A stretch of 32,896 nt of DNA. It comes from Myxococcales bacterium. GTDB taxonomy: Bacteria; Myxococcota_A; Bradymonadia; REDH01. Positions 15,516 to 23,404 of the stretch are shown here, one piece after another. Made by a program: the position numbers and the translations under genes. Each line of letters starts with the position of its first letter. The stretch's first letter is position 1. The notes under the pieces were generated by a model, which did no database searches, had not been told where the DNA came from, and saw only the letters and a program-made list of their open reading frames with translations. Location of the stretch: assembly GCA_947496715.1 (NCBI GenBank), contig CANMDT010000024.1, positions 1 to 32,896 on the forward strand, in the 5' to 3' direction.

Positions 15516-15974
15516 TCATCCCTCCACCCGCTCAAGCAGCTCCATGAGCGTTCGCCCATGTTGCGGATGGGCGACCAGGAAGAGGTTGCGCCGCTCGCGC
15601 CACTGCTCGTTCGCAGCGCGGAGAAAGTCTGCGAGCTCCTGCTCATACCGACGCTTCGTCGCGCCGGTCGCCTGCTCGTAGCGGGCGCTCAGCAGCCGCG
15701 CGTTGGCGGCCATCTCCACCCGATGCGTGGCGATGTAGGCGCGCACCCGGGCGAGCGCCTGATCGGGGTTCTCCTGCTGCGCGGCGACGATCTCCGTCAG
15801 CTCCACGACGAACAGCCGCGCCCGCTCCTCTTCGGCGCCCACCAGCAGATAGACGGGCCCCTTCGCCTCCTCCGGCTGACGCTGAGGCGCCCCGCAACCG
15901 CCTGACGAAACGCTCACGCAGCCGGCCACCAGCAGACAGGCCGCTCTCCATCCATGACCCATCCGCATCGTCAT
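15516..15974 (-). CDS. Small putative lipoprotein of unknown function
   Basis: Not recognised. The 152-residue product starts [10 protein letters not shown] and has a short hydrophobic signal with two possible lipobox cysteines, LVAGC and SSGGC, so the mature protein should be a membrane-anchored lipoprotein. The rest is mostly alpha-helical and charged (Glu, Arg, Gln, Ala-rich), with no Cys after the signal region, unlike the genes flanking it in the operon. The ATG at 15974 overlaps the YyaL stop (ATGA). Two further in-frame ATGs at 15968 and 15962 are possible starts. Its own stop overlaps an ATG of the metalloprotease frame. The frame is open much further upstream, but that part lies inside the yyaL gene and is not coding. 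Position in the operon suggests a role at the cell envelope with its neighbours. Confidence 0.72.
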   Translation of the reverse strand: MTMRMGHGWRAACLLVAGCVSVSSGGCGAPQRQPEEAKGPVYLLVGAEEERARLFVVELTEIVAAQQENPDQALARVRAYIATHRVEMAANARLLSARYEQATGATKRRYEQELADFLRAANEQWRERRNLFLVAHPQHGRTLMELLERVEG

Positions 15975-18076
15975 CCTCCGATCTCCAGCGCCCGCTCCCG
16001 CCGCAGCTCCGCAACCTCCAACCAGGAGGTAACGGGCAACGAGCAGCTGCCGCCTCTGCAGAGATAGTAGGTGGCGCGACCCTCGAGACAAGTTCTGGCT
16101 GCAACAAGCGACGAAACAAGCGGCGCGCCGAGCGCTTCGCCCTCGCGACAGACCACCAGCAGGTCGTCGGCGCCGATGAGGCAGAGCGCGGCGGCCCGCA
16201 CCTCTGCAAGCTCCTCCGACGAGGCCGCCGCAGGCAGCACAGCCACCAGCGTCGTCAGCCCGAGCCAGCCGTTTTCCACAACGCGCAGGAGCGAAGTGCA
16301 ACCGCTCGCCGACGTAGCCACCTCTGCCCCATGCTGCGACAGCGCGCGCACCACGAGCTCCTCAAAGCCCCCATCGTCCACCAGCTGCGCCAGCCGCTGC
16401 AGCGCCCGAAGCATCGACGCGATCGCGTTGGGCGTCGCCTCGTCGAGCGCCGAGCGGAGCGCCACTACCAGCCGCTCGCCGTCGGTCGGCGCCAGCCCGA
16501 AGGTCCCGGCCTCCTCTTCGTAGAACCGGGCAATCGCACTCTCGGCCAGGGTCAATGCAGACCGCAAGTGCTCAGCCCTTCCCGTCACAACGAAGAGGTC
16601 GAGCGCGCCGTTGCAGAGCTCCGCATGGTCATCCAGGAAGGCCCCGGTGTGCGCCCGATCCGAGCCATCCTCAGCCCGCTGACGGATGCGTGAGAGGCGG
16701 CCGTCGCTCAACCGAAACCCGGCGAGCACCGCGGCCATCGCCCGCTCCGCCCGCACTACCATCTCACCGTCGCCCAGCACACCGCCGAGCCGTGCCAGCC
16801 CCTGCACCATCAGCCCATTCCAGGCTGCAATCCGCTTCATGTCCGTCACGGGCGCGATGCGCTTCGACCGCGCCTCGAGCAGCTGCTCCATAACCTGCGC
16901 CGCCTTCGCCTCCGCCACATCCGGGGTCAGGCCGAAACGAGCACCTACGGCCGCAACACCCTCACGGCGCGCGAGCACGCTCTGACCATGCTCAAAGTTC
17001 CCATGGTCACGCACGTCGAGCAGCCGGCAGGCAAACGGCGCGTCGGCCGCGCCTACAACCGCCGAAACCTCCTCGGACCGCCAGACGAAGAACTTCCCCT
17101 CCTCGCCCTCCGAGTCGGCATCCTGCGCAGCGTAGAAGCTACCATCCTCCGCCGTCATCTCACGGTCGAGCCAGCGTACTACGCCGCGCGCCGCGACCTC
17201 CAGCTCCGGCAGCGGATCGGTCCGCAGCATCTCCGCAATGAGGCGCAGCAGCAGCCCGTTGTCGTAGAGCATCTTCTCAAAGTGCGGCACCTCCCACCCA
17301 CCGTCCACGGTGTAGCGATGGAACCCGCCGCCGAGCTGGTCGTAGATGCCGCCTGCGGCCATCCGCTTTGCCGTCATGACCGCATGCGAACCGGCCATCG
17401 GGTCGCCCGTGCGATCCGTCGAACGCAGCAGCAATTCGAGGCTCATCACGTTCGGAAACTTCGGCGCGCCACCAAAGCCGCCGTTCTCCCGATCGGCGCG
17501 CGCCATCAGCTGGATGACCGCCCGCTTGATGTCGCCAGGATTCGGTGCCGCTGCGCTAGCGCCCCGCTCCTCGCGCGCAATCGCCGCGGTGATCTCGGCC
17601 GCAGAGGTGACCACCTCCTCCCGCTTCTCCGTCCAGGCCCGATGGATACCCTCCAGCACCTGCCGCCAGCTCGGTCGGCCGTAGCGCGGATCAGGCGGGA
17701 AGTAGGTGCCGGCAAAGAAGGGCTGCCCGTTCGGCATCAGGAAGACATTGAGCGGCCACCCGCCCTGCTGCGTCAGCAGCTGACAGGCCGACATGTAGAC
17801 CCGGTCCACATCAGGCCGCTCCTCGCGGTCCACCTTCACCGACACAAAATGCCGGTTCTGAATCTCCGCTACCGCCGGGTCCTCGAACGACTCATGCTCC
17901 ATCACATGGCACCAGTGACAGGACGAATAGCCGATCGAGATCAGCAGCGGCTTGCCCTCCGACCGTGCCCGCTCAAAGGCCTCGTCGCCCCACGGAAACC
18001 AGTCCACAGGGTTGCCCGCATGCTGCCGCAAATAGAGGCTCGTCTCGTTTGCCAGTCGGTTGGTCATGTCGCTCAC
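15971..18076 (-). CDS. yyaL: YyaL/DUF255 thioredoxin-domain protein (SPATA20-like)
   Basis: A 701-residue cytoplasmic protein of the widely conserved YyaL/SPATA20 family. It has an N-terminal thioredoxin-fold domain (about 5-170) and an alpha/alpha-barrel N-acylglucosamine-epimerase/cellobiose-epimerase-like C-terminal part. The start is typical: [21 protein letters not shown], with [10 protein letters not shown] holding the CxxC pair Cys53/Cys56, then REERPDVDR and [11 protein letters not shown]. The toroid part shows [25 protein letters not shown] and [14 protein letters not shown], all family hallmarks. No signal peptide is visible. The biochemical function of the family is not settled. 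The GTG at 18076 overlaps the upstream stop (GTGA); an ATG at 18067 would remove three residues. Its placement between genes for Cys-rich exported proteins is notable given its CxxC motif, although it lies on the other side of the membrane. Confidence 0.93.
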   Translation of the reverse strand: MSDMTNRLANETSLYLRQHAGNPVDWFPWGDEAFERARSEGKPLLISIGYSSCHWCHVMEHESFEDPAVAEIQNRHFVSVKVDREERPDVDRVYMSACQLLTQQGGWPLNVFLMPNGQPFFAGTYFPPDPRYGRPSWRQVLEGIHRAWTEKREEVVTSAAEITAAIAREERGASAAAPNPGDIKRAVIQLMARADRENGGFGGAPKFPNVMSLELLLRSTDRTGDPMAGSHAVMTAKRMAAGGIYDQLGGGFHRYTVDGGWEVPHFEKMLYDNGLLLRLIAEMLRTDPLPELEVAARGVVRWLDREMTAEDGSFYAAQDADSEGEEGKFFVWRSEEVSAVVGAADAPFACRLLDVRDHGNFEHGQSVLARREGVAAVGARFGLTPDVAEAKAAQVMEQLLEARSKRIAPVTDMKRIAAWNGLMVQGLARLGGVLGDGEMVVRAERAMAAVLAGFRLSDGRLSRIRQRAEDGSDRAHTGAFLDDHAELCNGALDLFVVTGRAEHLRSALTLAESAIARFYEEEAGTFGLAPTDGERLVVALRSALDEATPNAIASMLRALQRLAQLVDDGGFEELVVRALSQHGAEVATSASGCTSLLRVVENGWLGLTTLVAVLPAAASSEELAEVRAAALCLIGADDLLVVCREGEALGAPLVSSLVAARTCLEGRATYYLCRGGSCSLPVTSWLEVAELRRERALEIGG

Positions 18077-18732
18077 TGCTTCTTCGGAAGGCAGGCGGAG
18101 GTCGCTGTGTCACAGTCGTAGCCAGCGCGGCAGTCGCTCGACGATTCGCAGGCCTTCGCACAGAAGGGCTGCGCGCCGCCGATCACGCAGGCGAGACCTT
18201 CGCCACAACTCGCAGCATCTCTGCAGCCGGTCGCAACGCACATCCCATCGCGGTACCCGGTCGCCTTGCCGCTCGCCGAAACCTCAGGCACGCAGAAGGC
18301 ATCGAGGCCGAGCGGAGCCGCGCAGGAGATGGTCGCGCTGCAGGGCGCGCCAACGTTGGGAGACTGCGGCGCCACACGGGCCACATCGAGCGAGCAGACA
18401 CCCTGCTCGCCCTCGAGCACGTAGCACTGGAAGTCGCGCGAGCGGCACTCCCGCTGGCTCTTGCAGGCCTGAAAGCAGACACCCAGGCCGCCCTCCGAAG
18501 CACCGTCACAGACCGCGCCTAGACCGCAGTCCGCATTCTTCTCGCAGGGCCGCGAACAGTAACCACCCGGCACCGTCCGGTCGCAGAGCTCCGACTTACA
18601 GTCCGTGTCGGCAACACAGGCCGCACCCACCAAACCGCGCTTCGGAACCGCGCTCACCTGTGCCGGCTCCTTGGAGCCGCATCCCGTCCAAAGCACCAGC
18701 GCCGCCAAGACCAGAAACATCCGCTGAAGCAT
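18073..18732 (-). CDS. Cys-rich exported lipoprotein, first gene of the four-gene operon
   Basis: A 219-residue lipoprotein. The signal [18 protein letters not shown] ends in a lipobox with Cys18 as anchor. The mature part has two or three Cys-rich modules of the same type as those in the metalloprotease at the end of the operon: [26 protein letters not shown], then [10 protein letters not shown] and CRAGYDC. Such modules probably fold by disulfides outside the cytoplasm and are frequent in myxobacterial-type surface proteins. No catalytic motif is visible. I chose the ATG at 18732 because AGAGGTG is six bases before it; the ATG at 18738 would sit directly on that ribosome-binding site. The stop overlaps the yyaL GTG. 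The operon promoter should lie in the 100 bases shared with the divergent membrane protein gene. Confidence 0.8.
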   Translation of the reverse strand: MLQRMFLVLAALVLWTGCGSKEPAQVSAVPKRGLVGAACVADTDCKSELCDRTVPGGYCSRPCEKNADCGLGAVCDGASEGGLGVCFQACKSQRECRSRDFQCYVLEGEQGVCSLDVARVAPQSPNVGAPCSATISCAAPLGLDAFCVPEVSASGKATGYRDGMCVATGCRDAASCGEGLACVIGGAQPFCAKACESSSDCRAGYDCDTATSACLPKKQ

Positions 18733-18738
18733 CGTCAT

Positions 18739-18744
18739 CACCTC
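18739..18744 (-). promoter_or_regulatory. Shine-Dalgarno of the Cys-rich lipoprotein gene
   Basis: GAGGTG on the minus strand. It touches the ATG at 18738 but is correctly spaced (six bases) from the ATG at 18732, which fixes the start of the operon's first gene. Confidence 0.6.
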
Positions 18745-18833
18745 TTTGCACCACACGCCGTCCACGCCTTCGCGCGGTCGTGGAAACTCTCACCCGAAGA
18801 GGGTAGAGCGGCTACCGGACGCTGTCACGCTCC

Positions 18834-21311
18834 ATGCTCTCTCTTCTCACCGGTCGCATGTCCCTTTCGGATTCCCCCTCCCGCCCTCAGGCGCCCTCCG
18901 TGCGGGTCTCCGAACTCGACGCCCGCTCCACCGCCATCACCATCCTCCTTGTCGCGACCTTCGTCGTCCTCGAGGCGGCGCGCGGCTACGGCGGCCCCCG
19001 TACGCCGCTCGGCGACGACGCCTCGAGCCACACCGCCACCATCGCCACCTTCGCCAAGCTCCTCATGAACGGCCAGGGCTGGTGGTCCACCGACTACAAC
19101 CTCGGCTTCCCCCTCGGCCTCTACTACCAGCCCGTCCCACACGTTGTGAGCGCAGCCTTCTGCGCGCTCCTGGGCGGGCCCGAGATGGCCATCTTCACCT
19201 ACAAGTTCTTCTCCGTCGCCATGATCGCCCTGCAGCCCTGGGCCGTCGCCTTCGGCCTCCGTCGCGCCGGCGCAGACCGCCTCACCTCCGCCATCGCAGG
19301 TGCGCTCGCCCCCTTCGTCATCAACCCCGAGATCGGCGCCAGCATGGCCTTCGGCTACTCGGTCAAGGCCTCCCTCAATGTAGGCCTCTACACCCAGAAC
19401 TGGGGCAACGTCGCGCTCCCCATCGTCTTCGGTGAACTCGTCGCGCTCATCGACAAACGAGGGCGCATCTGGACCACCGCACTCGCCGCCGCCTTCACCG
19501 CCGGCTGCCACATGTTCTACGCCATCGCGCTGGTCCCCATCATGGCCATCCTCGCGCTCCTCATGCCTGGCCGCGCCGCCTCGGTGAAGAAGCTCGCCGG
19601 TGCGGGCGCCGTCGCCTTCGCACTCGTCGCACCCTGGCAGATCGCCCTCTTTCAGAACCAGGCCTACTTCGGAGGTTGGCCCAACAGCTCCGGCGAACGA
19701 CTCGATGGTTACGGCTGGTCCGAGACCTTCTCCGCACTCATCTCCGGCGACCTCCTCGACGGCACCACCACCCCCATTCTCACCGTCTGCGCACTGCTCG
19801 GGCTCATCGTCGCCGTCGCACGCTTCCGCCACACAGCCTTCGGCCGTGCAACCATCGTCAGCCTCGTGCTCTCGCTCCTCGGCATGGTCGGCCGCGCACC
19901 CCTCTTCGGCCACCCGCCCATCGCACCCGGCGACGGCTTCGTCGACCGCTTCCTCGGCGGCGGCTGGATCGACCTCTATCCCCTCCACAAGAGCGTGCAG
20001 CTCTTCCGCTACCTGTCGCTCCTGCAGTTCCTGCTCATGGTCCTGGCCGCGCTTGGCATCTCCACCGCAGCCCATGCCCTCTATCTTGCAGTCTCCACCC
20101 GCCTCGCAGGCGCAGGCTTCAAAGAGCGGCTCGCCGCCACCTTCAGCCGCGGCGACCTCACCCTCGTCCACACCGAGACGCCAACCCAGCGCAACATCGC
20201 CACCGCGCTCCCCACCATCCTCCTCATCGCAGTCATCGGCTTCACGTTGGTGAAGGCCGGCCCGCAGCTCCGCGGCGCCTTCCGCACCATCGACAAGGCC
20301 AAGGCCCTCCATCTCGACCAGTATGACCAGCTCGTGTCTTGGATGCGCGAAACCCCCATCGAAGGTCGCACCCTCGTCGGCCCCAAGACCGGCGTGAAGG
20401 GCCATTACCATGGCGGCCTCCTCGCCTACACCGGCGACCGCCCCGTCGGCCTCTCCTACGGCGTAGGGCTCCACGACTCGCTCGGCTTTTACTTCCTCAT
20501 GCACTTCGACCCGACGGCGAAGAACGCCGCCGCCCTCTTCGACCTCTACGACTTCCGCTACATGGTTAACGACCCCGGAACGGCCTTCAAGAACCTCGAT
20601 GAGGGCTCGCCCAAGCGTGAAATCATCCACAAGAACAAAGATTACATCTTCGCCAAACTCCCTGTCTCGGGGCAGTCCGTCGCCATCATGCGTGAGGGAC
20701 GAACACTCTCCTCAACGCCCCGCGAAGCACGCGAACAGATCCGCGCCTGGCTCAATGGAAACGGCCCCCGCACCGGCACCACCGTCGTCCTCGATGTCAC
20801 CAACGACCGGTCCCGCGAGCAGCTCACCACCTCGACCGGCTCCGTAACCCGTGCCGAGACCTTCTCGCAGACCGCTCCGCCCGCGGGAAAGGTCATCGTC
20901 TCCTCCTCGCTCGGTGACCGCGTCTCCGCGACCGTCGACCTCGGCGAACCGGCCCTCATCGTCGCAAAGACCGGCTTCCACCCCTTCTGGACAGCCACAC
21001 TGGATGGCGCACCGGTCCCCACCAAGTTCGTCTTCCCCGGCTATTTTGCCGTTGAGGCCCCGGCCGGCAAGCACCAGCTCGAGGCCCACTTCGCCTGGCC
21101 CGCAGCGACCAAGGTGCTGATGGCGCTCGCCCCCATCCCGCTCCTCTTCGCCCTCTTCGGCGAGCCCGCAAATGGCCCATACAACGGCGGCCAGAGCGGA
21201 GGCGCTCTCGGCGGCGAGACGCTCGCAGATCGCCTGCGCCGACGCAGAAAGGAGCGCGGGCCCGTGCCGCCCACCGCCGCCGACAACTCGGTGCTGCCGC
21301 CGCCCGTCTGA
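18834..21311 (+). CDS. Large multi-pass membrane protein, GT-C/YfhO-like (putative glycosyltransferase)
   Basis: An 825-residue integral membrane protein. After a short cytoplasmic N-terminus there are roughly ten to twelve hydrophobic segments up to about residue 475. An early loop carries LGDDASSHTATIATF, acidic residues of the kind found after the first transmembrane segment in GT-C enzymes. A soluble part of about 300 residues follows. It includes a beta-rich stretch (GFHPFWTATLDGAPVP, then FPGYFAVEAPAGKHQLEAHF) like the C-terminus of YfhO-type proteins, which help glycosylate lipoteichoic acid or other envelope glycans. A last hydrophobic segment (MALAPIPLLFALF) and an Arg-rich tail end the protein. 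The start may be the ATG at 18834 or at 18858; neither has a clear Shine-Dalgarno. The acceptor and donor are unknown, and it may instead be a non-enzymatic membrane protein. Confidence 0.75.
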   Translation: MLSLLTGRMSLSDSPSRPQAPSVRVSELDARSTAITILLVATFVVLEAARGYGGPRTPLGDDASSHTATIATFAKLLMNGQGWWSTDYNLGFPLGLYYQPVPHVVSAAFCALLGGPEMAIFTYKFFSVAMIALQPWAVAFGLRRAGADRLTSAIAGALAPFVINPEIGASMAFGYSVKASLNVGLYTQNWGNVALPIVFGELVALIDKRGRIWTTALAAAFTAGCHMFYAIALVPIMAILALLMPGRAASVKKLAGAGAVAFALVAPWQIALFQNQAYFGGWPNSSGERLDGYGWSETFSALISGDLLDGTTTPILTVCALLGLIVAVARFRHTAFGRATIVSLVLSLLGMVGRAPLFGHPPIAPGDGFVDRFLGGGWIDLYPLHKSVQLFRYLSLLQFLLMVLAALGISTAAHALYLAVSTRLAGAGFKERLAATFSRGDLTLVHTETPTQRNIATALPTILLIAVIGFTLVKAGPQLRGAFRTIDKAKALHLDQYDQLVSWMRETPIEGRTLVGPKTGVKGHYHGGLLAYTGDRPVGLSYGVGLHDSLGFYFLMHFDPTAKNAAALFDLYDFRYMVNDPGTAFKNLDEGSPKREIIHKNKDYIFAKLPVSGQSVAIMREGRTLSSTPREAREQIRAWLNGNGPRTGTTVVLDVTNDRSREQLTTSTGSVTRAETFSQTAPPAGKVIVSSSLGDRVSATVDLGEPALIVAKTGFHPFWTATLDGAPVPTKFVFPGYFAVEAPAGKHQLEAHFAWPAATKVLMALAPIPLLFALFGEPANGPYNGGQSGGALGGETLADRLRRRRKERGPVPPTAADNSVLPPPV

Positions 21312-21369
21312 GCGACCCGTCAGACCGAAAGCGAACCCTTGCGGAAGTCGCTCCCGGCAATCTTCACAT

Positions 21370-21993
21370 TCAAGAGCGCGGGCTTGCCGCTGGTGCAGAA
21401 GCACGACTCGCAAGCCCATGCAGCAGGATGTCCACCGCCTCTTGAAGGAAGGCGGCCGTGTCCATCTCATAGCCCAGCGCGATGGCTCCCTCGATGCCGT
21501 CCGACAACACCTTCAGCAGCAGCGCAGCATGCCGAGGATCGACCGGACGGAACTCCCCCGACGCGATGCCCTCCTCCACCATCTCAGCGATGGCTGCGAC
21601 GAACATCGCATGCGTCGCCCGCACCTTCGCCTGCACGCTGGGCGTGGAGAGCCCCACCTCGCCCAGCACCAGAAGAAAGCGCCGGTGCTGCTCCGACGAA
21701 ACATACCGCGCCACGATGCCCGCAGCGAGCGCGCCCAGCTTCTCCCGCGCCGGCAGCGGCAACGCACGAATCAGCGCCAGCGCCTCTCCGGCCCGCTCCA
21801 CCTCGTCGTCATGCAGCGCATCGAAGATCGCCTCTTTCGACACGAAGTGCACATAGAGACCGCCCTTCGACAGCCCCGCCGCCTTCGCAATCTCCTCTAC
21901 GCGCGTGACTGCATAACCGCGCTCGGCAAAGCAGTCGCGCGCCGCCTGCAGGATCTGCGCGCGTCGCTCTTGCGGGGATCGGTGTCGCGTCAT
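21370..21993 (-). CDS. TetR/AcrR-family transcriptional regulator
   Basis: A 207-residue one-component repressor. The N-terminal DNA-binding domain is clear: ERRAQILQAARDCFAERGY, then the helix-turn-helix RVEEIAKAAGLSKGGLYVHF (31-50), and the start of helix 4 in SKEAIFDAL. The helical ligand domain (about 65-195) is divergent, as usual, and does not reveal the effector. It lies downstream of the RNA methyltransferase gene on the same strand after a 52-base gap that contains a large inverted repeat just before its start, a possible autoregulatory operator. No transporter or enzyme gene is divergent from it, so its targets are not evident. It converges on the membrane protein gene with 58 bases between. 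Confidence 0.92.
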   Translation of the reverse strand: MTRHRSPQERRAQILQAARDCFAERGYAVTRVEEIAKAAGLSKGGLYVHFVSKEAIFDALHDDEVERAGEALALIRALPLPAREKLGALAAGIVARYVSSEQHRRFLLVLGEVGLSTPSVQAKVRATHAMFVAAIAEMVEEGIASGEFRPVDPRHAALLLKVLSDGIEGAIALGYEMDTAAFLQEAVDILLHGLASRASAPAASPRS

Positions 21994-21999
21994 GGTCGA

Positions 22000-22038
22000 G
22001 GCTCGTCTCAGGGTCGCGCAAGGCTACCCTCTCGAGCC
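22000..22038. promoter_or_regulatory. Inverted repeat upstream of the tetR-like gene
   Basis: An outer 6-base stem (GGCTCG 22000-22005, CGAGCC 22033-22038) encloses an inner 5-base stem (AGGGT 22010-22014, ACCCT 22026-22030). It lies between the methyltransferase stop and the regulator start, ending seven bases before the latter. It could be the regulator's own operator or a weak terminator for rimO and its partner; there is no T-tract. Confidence 0.35.
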
Positions 22039-22045
22039 CAACCTG

Positions 22046-23404
22046 TCACGCCGGCTTCGCTCGGGTGAAAAGTGCAACAGCCTCCATGTGGGCCGTCCGC
22101 GGGAAGGTGTCGAACAGCGTCCAAGAGTGCACGCCGAACCCAGCCTTGGCGAGCAACATCGCATCCCGGGCCATCGCAGCAGGGTCGCACGACACATAGA
22201 TGAGGCGCTGGATGGAAGAGGACGAGAGCGCCGAAACGATCGCACGCGACAGACCGCCACGCGGCGGATCCACCACCGCCAGCCGGTACTCCGAAATCCG
22301 ACTCAGCACAGGCTTCGGAAGCCCCTCGTTGAGGTCCTGCGCGAACATCCGAACCTGCGCCACGCCGCTCTGACGCAGCGAAGAGGCCAGCAACTTCCCG
22401 GCATCCGAGGCAGGCCCGTCACCCTCCACCGCGTCGACCTCCCAGCCCATGCTCGCAAGTGCCACCGAGAAGTTCCCATACCCAGCGTAGAGGTCCAGCG
22501 CCCGCGCATCCATCGCACCGGCAAGCTTCGCAACCTCCTGTCGGAGCTTCTGCGACATGTCGCGGCTCCCCTGACGGAAACTCCCAACAGGAATCCAAAC
22601 CAGGATGGTGTGCGCCGTCAGCGGGACGTGAACGCCCACCATTCCGTCACCCCAGATGAACCGCTCCCGAATCTTCGCAAATCCCTTCGCATCCGGCAGC
22701 GTCTGAATCTTCAGCGTCGAGATCCGCTCGCCCGAACCGAACTGCTTCGCAAGCTCCGCGCCCCACTCCTTCGCCTTGTCGAGCGCCTTGTAGGGCACCT
22801 CCACGAGGGCGGCGACAGCCTGACGCTGATCGTCCCACTCCACATGCAGCATGCTCTCGTGCGGCAGCCCCTGCGCCGAACCGCCCAGAATCAGCCGCAC
22901 CTCATCCAGCGCCGGCATCAGCACCGCACACTGCGTCGACGGAACGCCCTGGTGACTCCCCTGCTCGAGGAACCCCGTCTGGCCGCGCCCCATAAGATGA
23001 AACTTCGCGCGCAGCCGGTATCCGTTGGCACGCGGCGCAGCCTCAATCCGAGGATCAGGCCAGACCAGATTGCGGTCGAGCCGACGGATGCCTTCCAGCA
23101 CCGCGGTCGACTTCCACGCCAGCTCATCCTTGTAGGAGGGGCCCCAAAACCGGCAGCCACCACAGCGTCCAAAGACCGCGCAGCGCTCCTCGGTATCGAC
23201 AATCGGCTCCCGAACCGAGATTACCTTCGCCCGCACCAGGCGCGGCTTCGACTCAGTCACAACGGCCTCGACCGTCTCTCCCGGATATCCCTGATTCAGC
23301 AGCGCCACCCGACCGGACGGATGCGTCCCAACGGCATCTCCGCCCATCGCAATCCGCTCTACCTTCGTCACAAACCGAGAACCCTCGGCTACCAGATCAC
23401 TCAC
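22046..23404 (-). CDS. RNA (uracil-5-)methyltransferase, RlmD/RumA (TrmA) family
   Basis: AdoMet-dependent enzyme that makes 5-methyluridine in 23S rRNA or tRNA. The 452-residue protein has an N-terminal TRAM-like beta-barrel (about 10-65, VERIAMGGDAVG and GYPGETVEAVV). A 4Fe-4S cysteine set follows, Cys75-x5-Cys81-x2-Cys84 plus Cys159, as in RlmD. The C-terminal methyltransferase core has DLYAGYGNFS (304-313), VDPPRGG (378-384) and the nucleophile Cys406 in YVSCDP. The general base Glu441 is in HMEAV (VETV in most relatives), and the first motif has Ala where Cys is usual; both are mild changes. The GTG start at 23404 overlaps the rimO stop (GTGA), so both ribosome-modifying enzymes are made together. 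Which uridine is methylated (1939, 747 or tRNA 54) cannot be told here. Confidence 0.9.
   Translation of the reverse strand: MSDLVAEGSRFVTKVERIAMGGDAVGTHPSGRVALLNQGYPGETVEAVVTESKPRLVRAKVISVREPIVDTEERCAVFGRCGGCRFWGPSYKDELAWKSTAVLEGIRRLDRNLVWPDPRIEAAPRANGYRLRAKFHLMGRGQTGFLEQGSHQGVPSTQCAVLMPALDEVRLILGGSAQGLPHESMLHVEWDDQRQAVAALVEVPYKALDKAKEWGAELAKQFGSGERISTLKIQTLPDAKGFAKIRERFIWGDGMVGVHVPLTAHTILVWIPVGSFRQGSRDMSQKLRQEVAKLAGAMDARALDLYAGYGNFSVALASMGWEVDAVEGDGPASDAGKLLASSLRQSGVAQVRMFAQDLNEGLPKPVLSRISEYRLAVVDPPRGGLSRAIVSALSSSSIQRLIYVSCDPAAMARDAMLLAKAGFGVHSWTLFDTFPRTAHMEAVALFTRAKPA

Noticed and set aside
18825-20630. 601-codon open frame on the minus strand
   Set aside because: It is exactly antisense to the large membrane protein gene. 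Its product is Gly/Glu/Asp/Val-rich with no domain, as expected from strong third-position G/C bias.
21310-21353. 7-base inverted repeat GAGCGAC/GTCGCTC between the membrane protein and tetR-like genes
   Set aside because: The loop is 30 bases and no T-tract follows on either strand, so it is not a convincing terminator.
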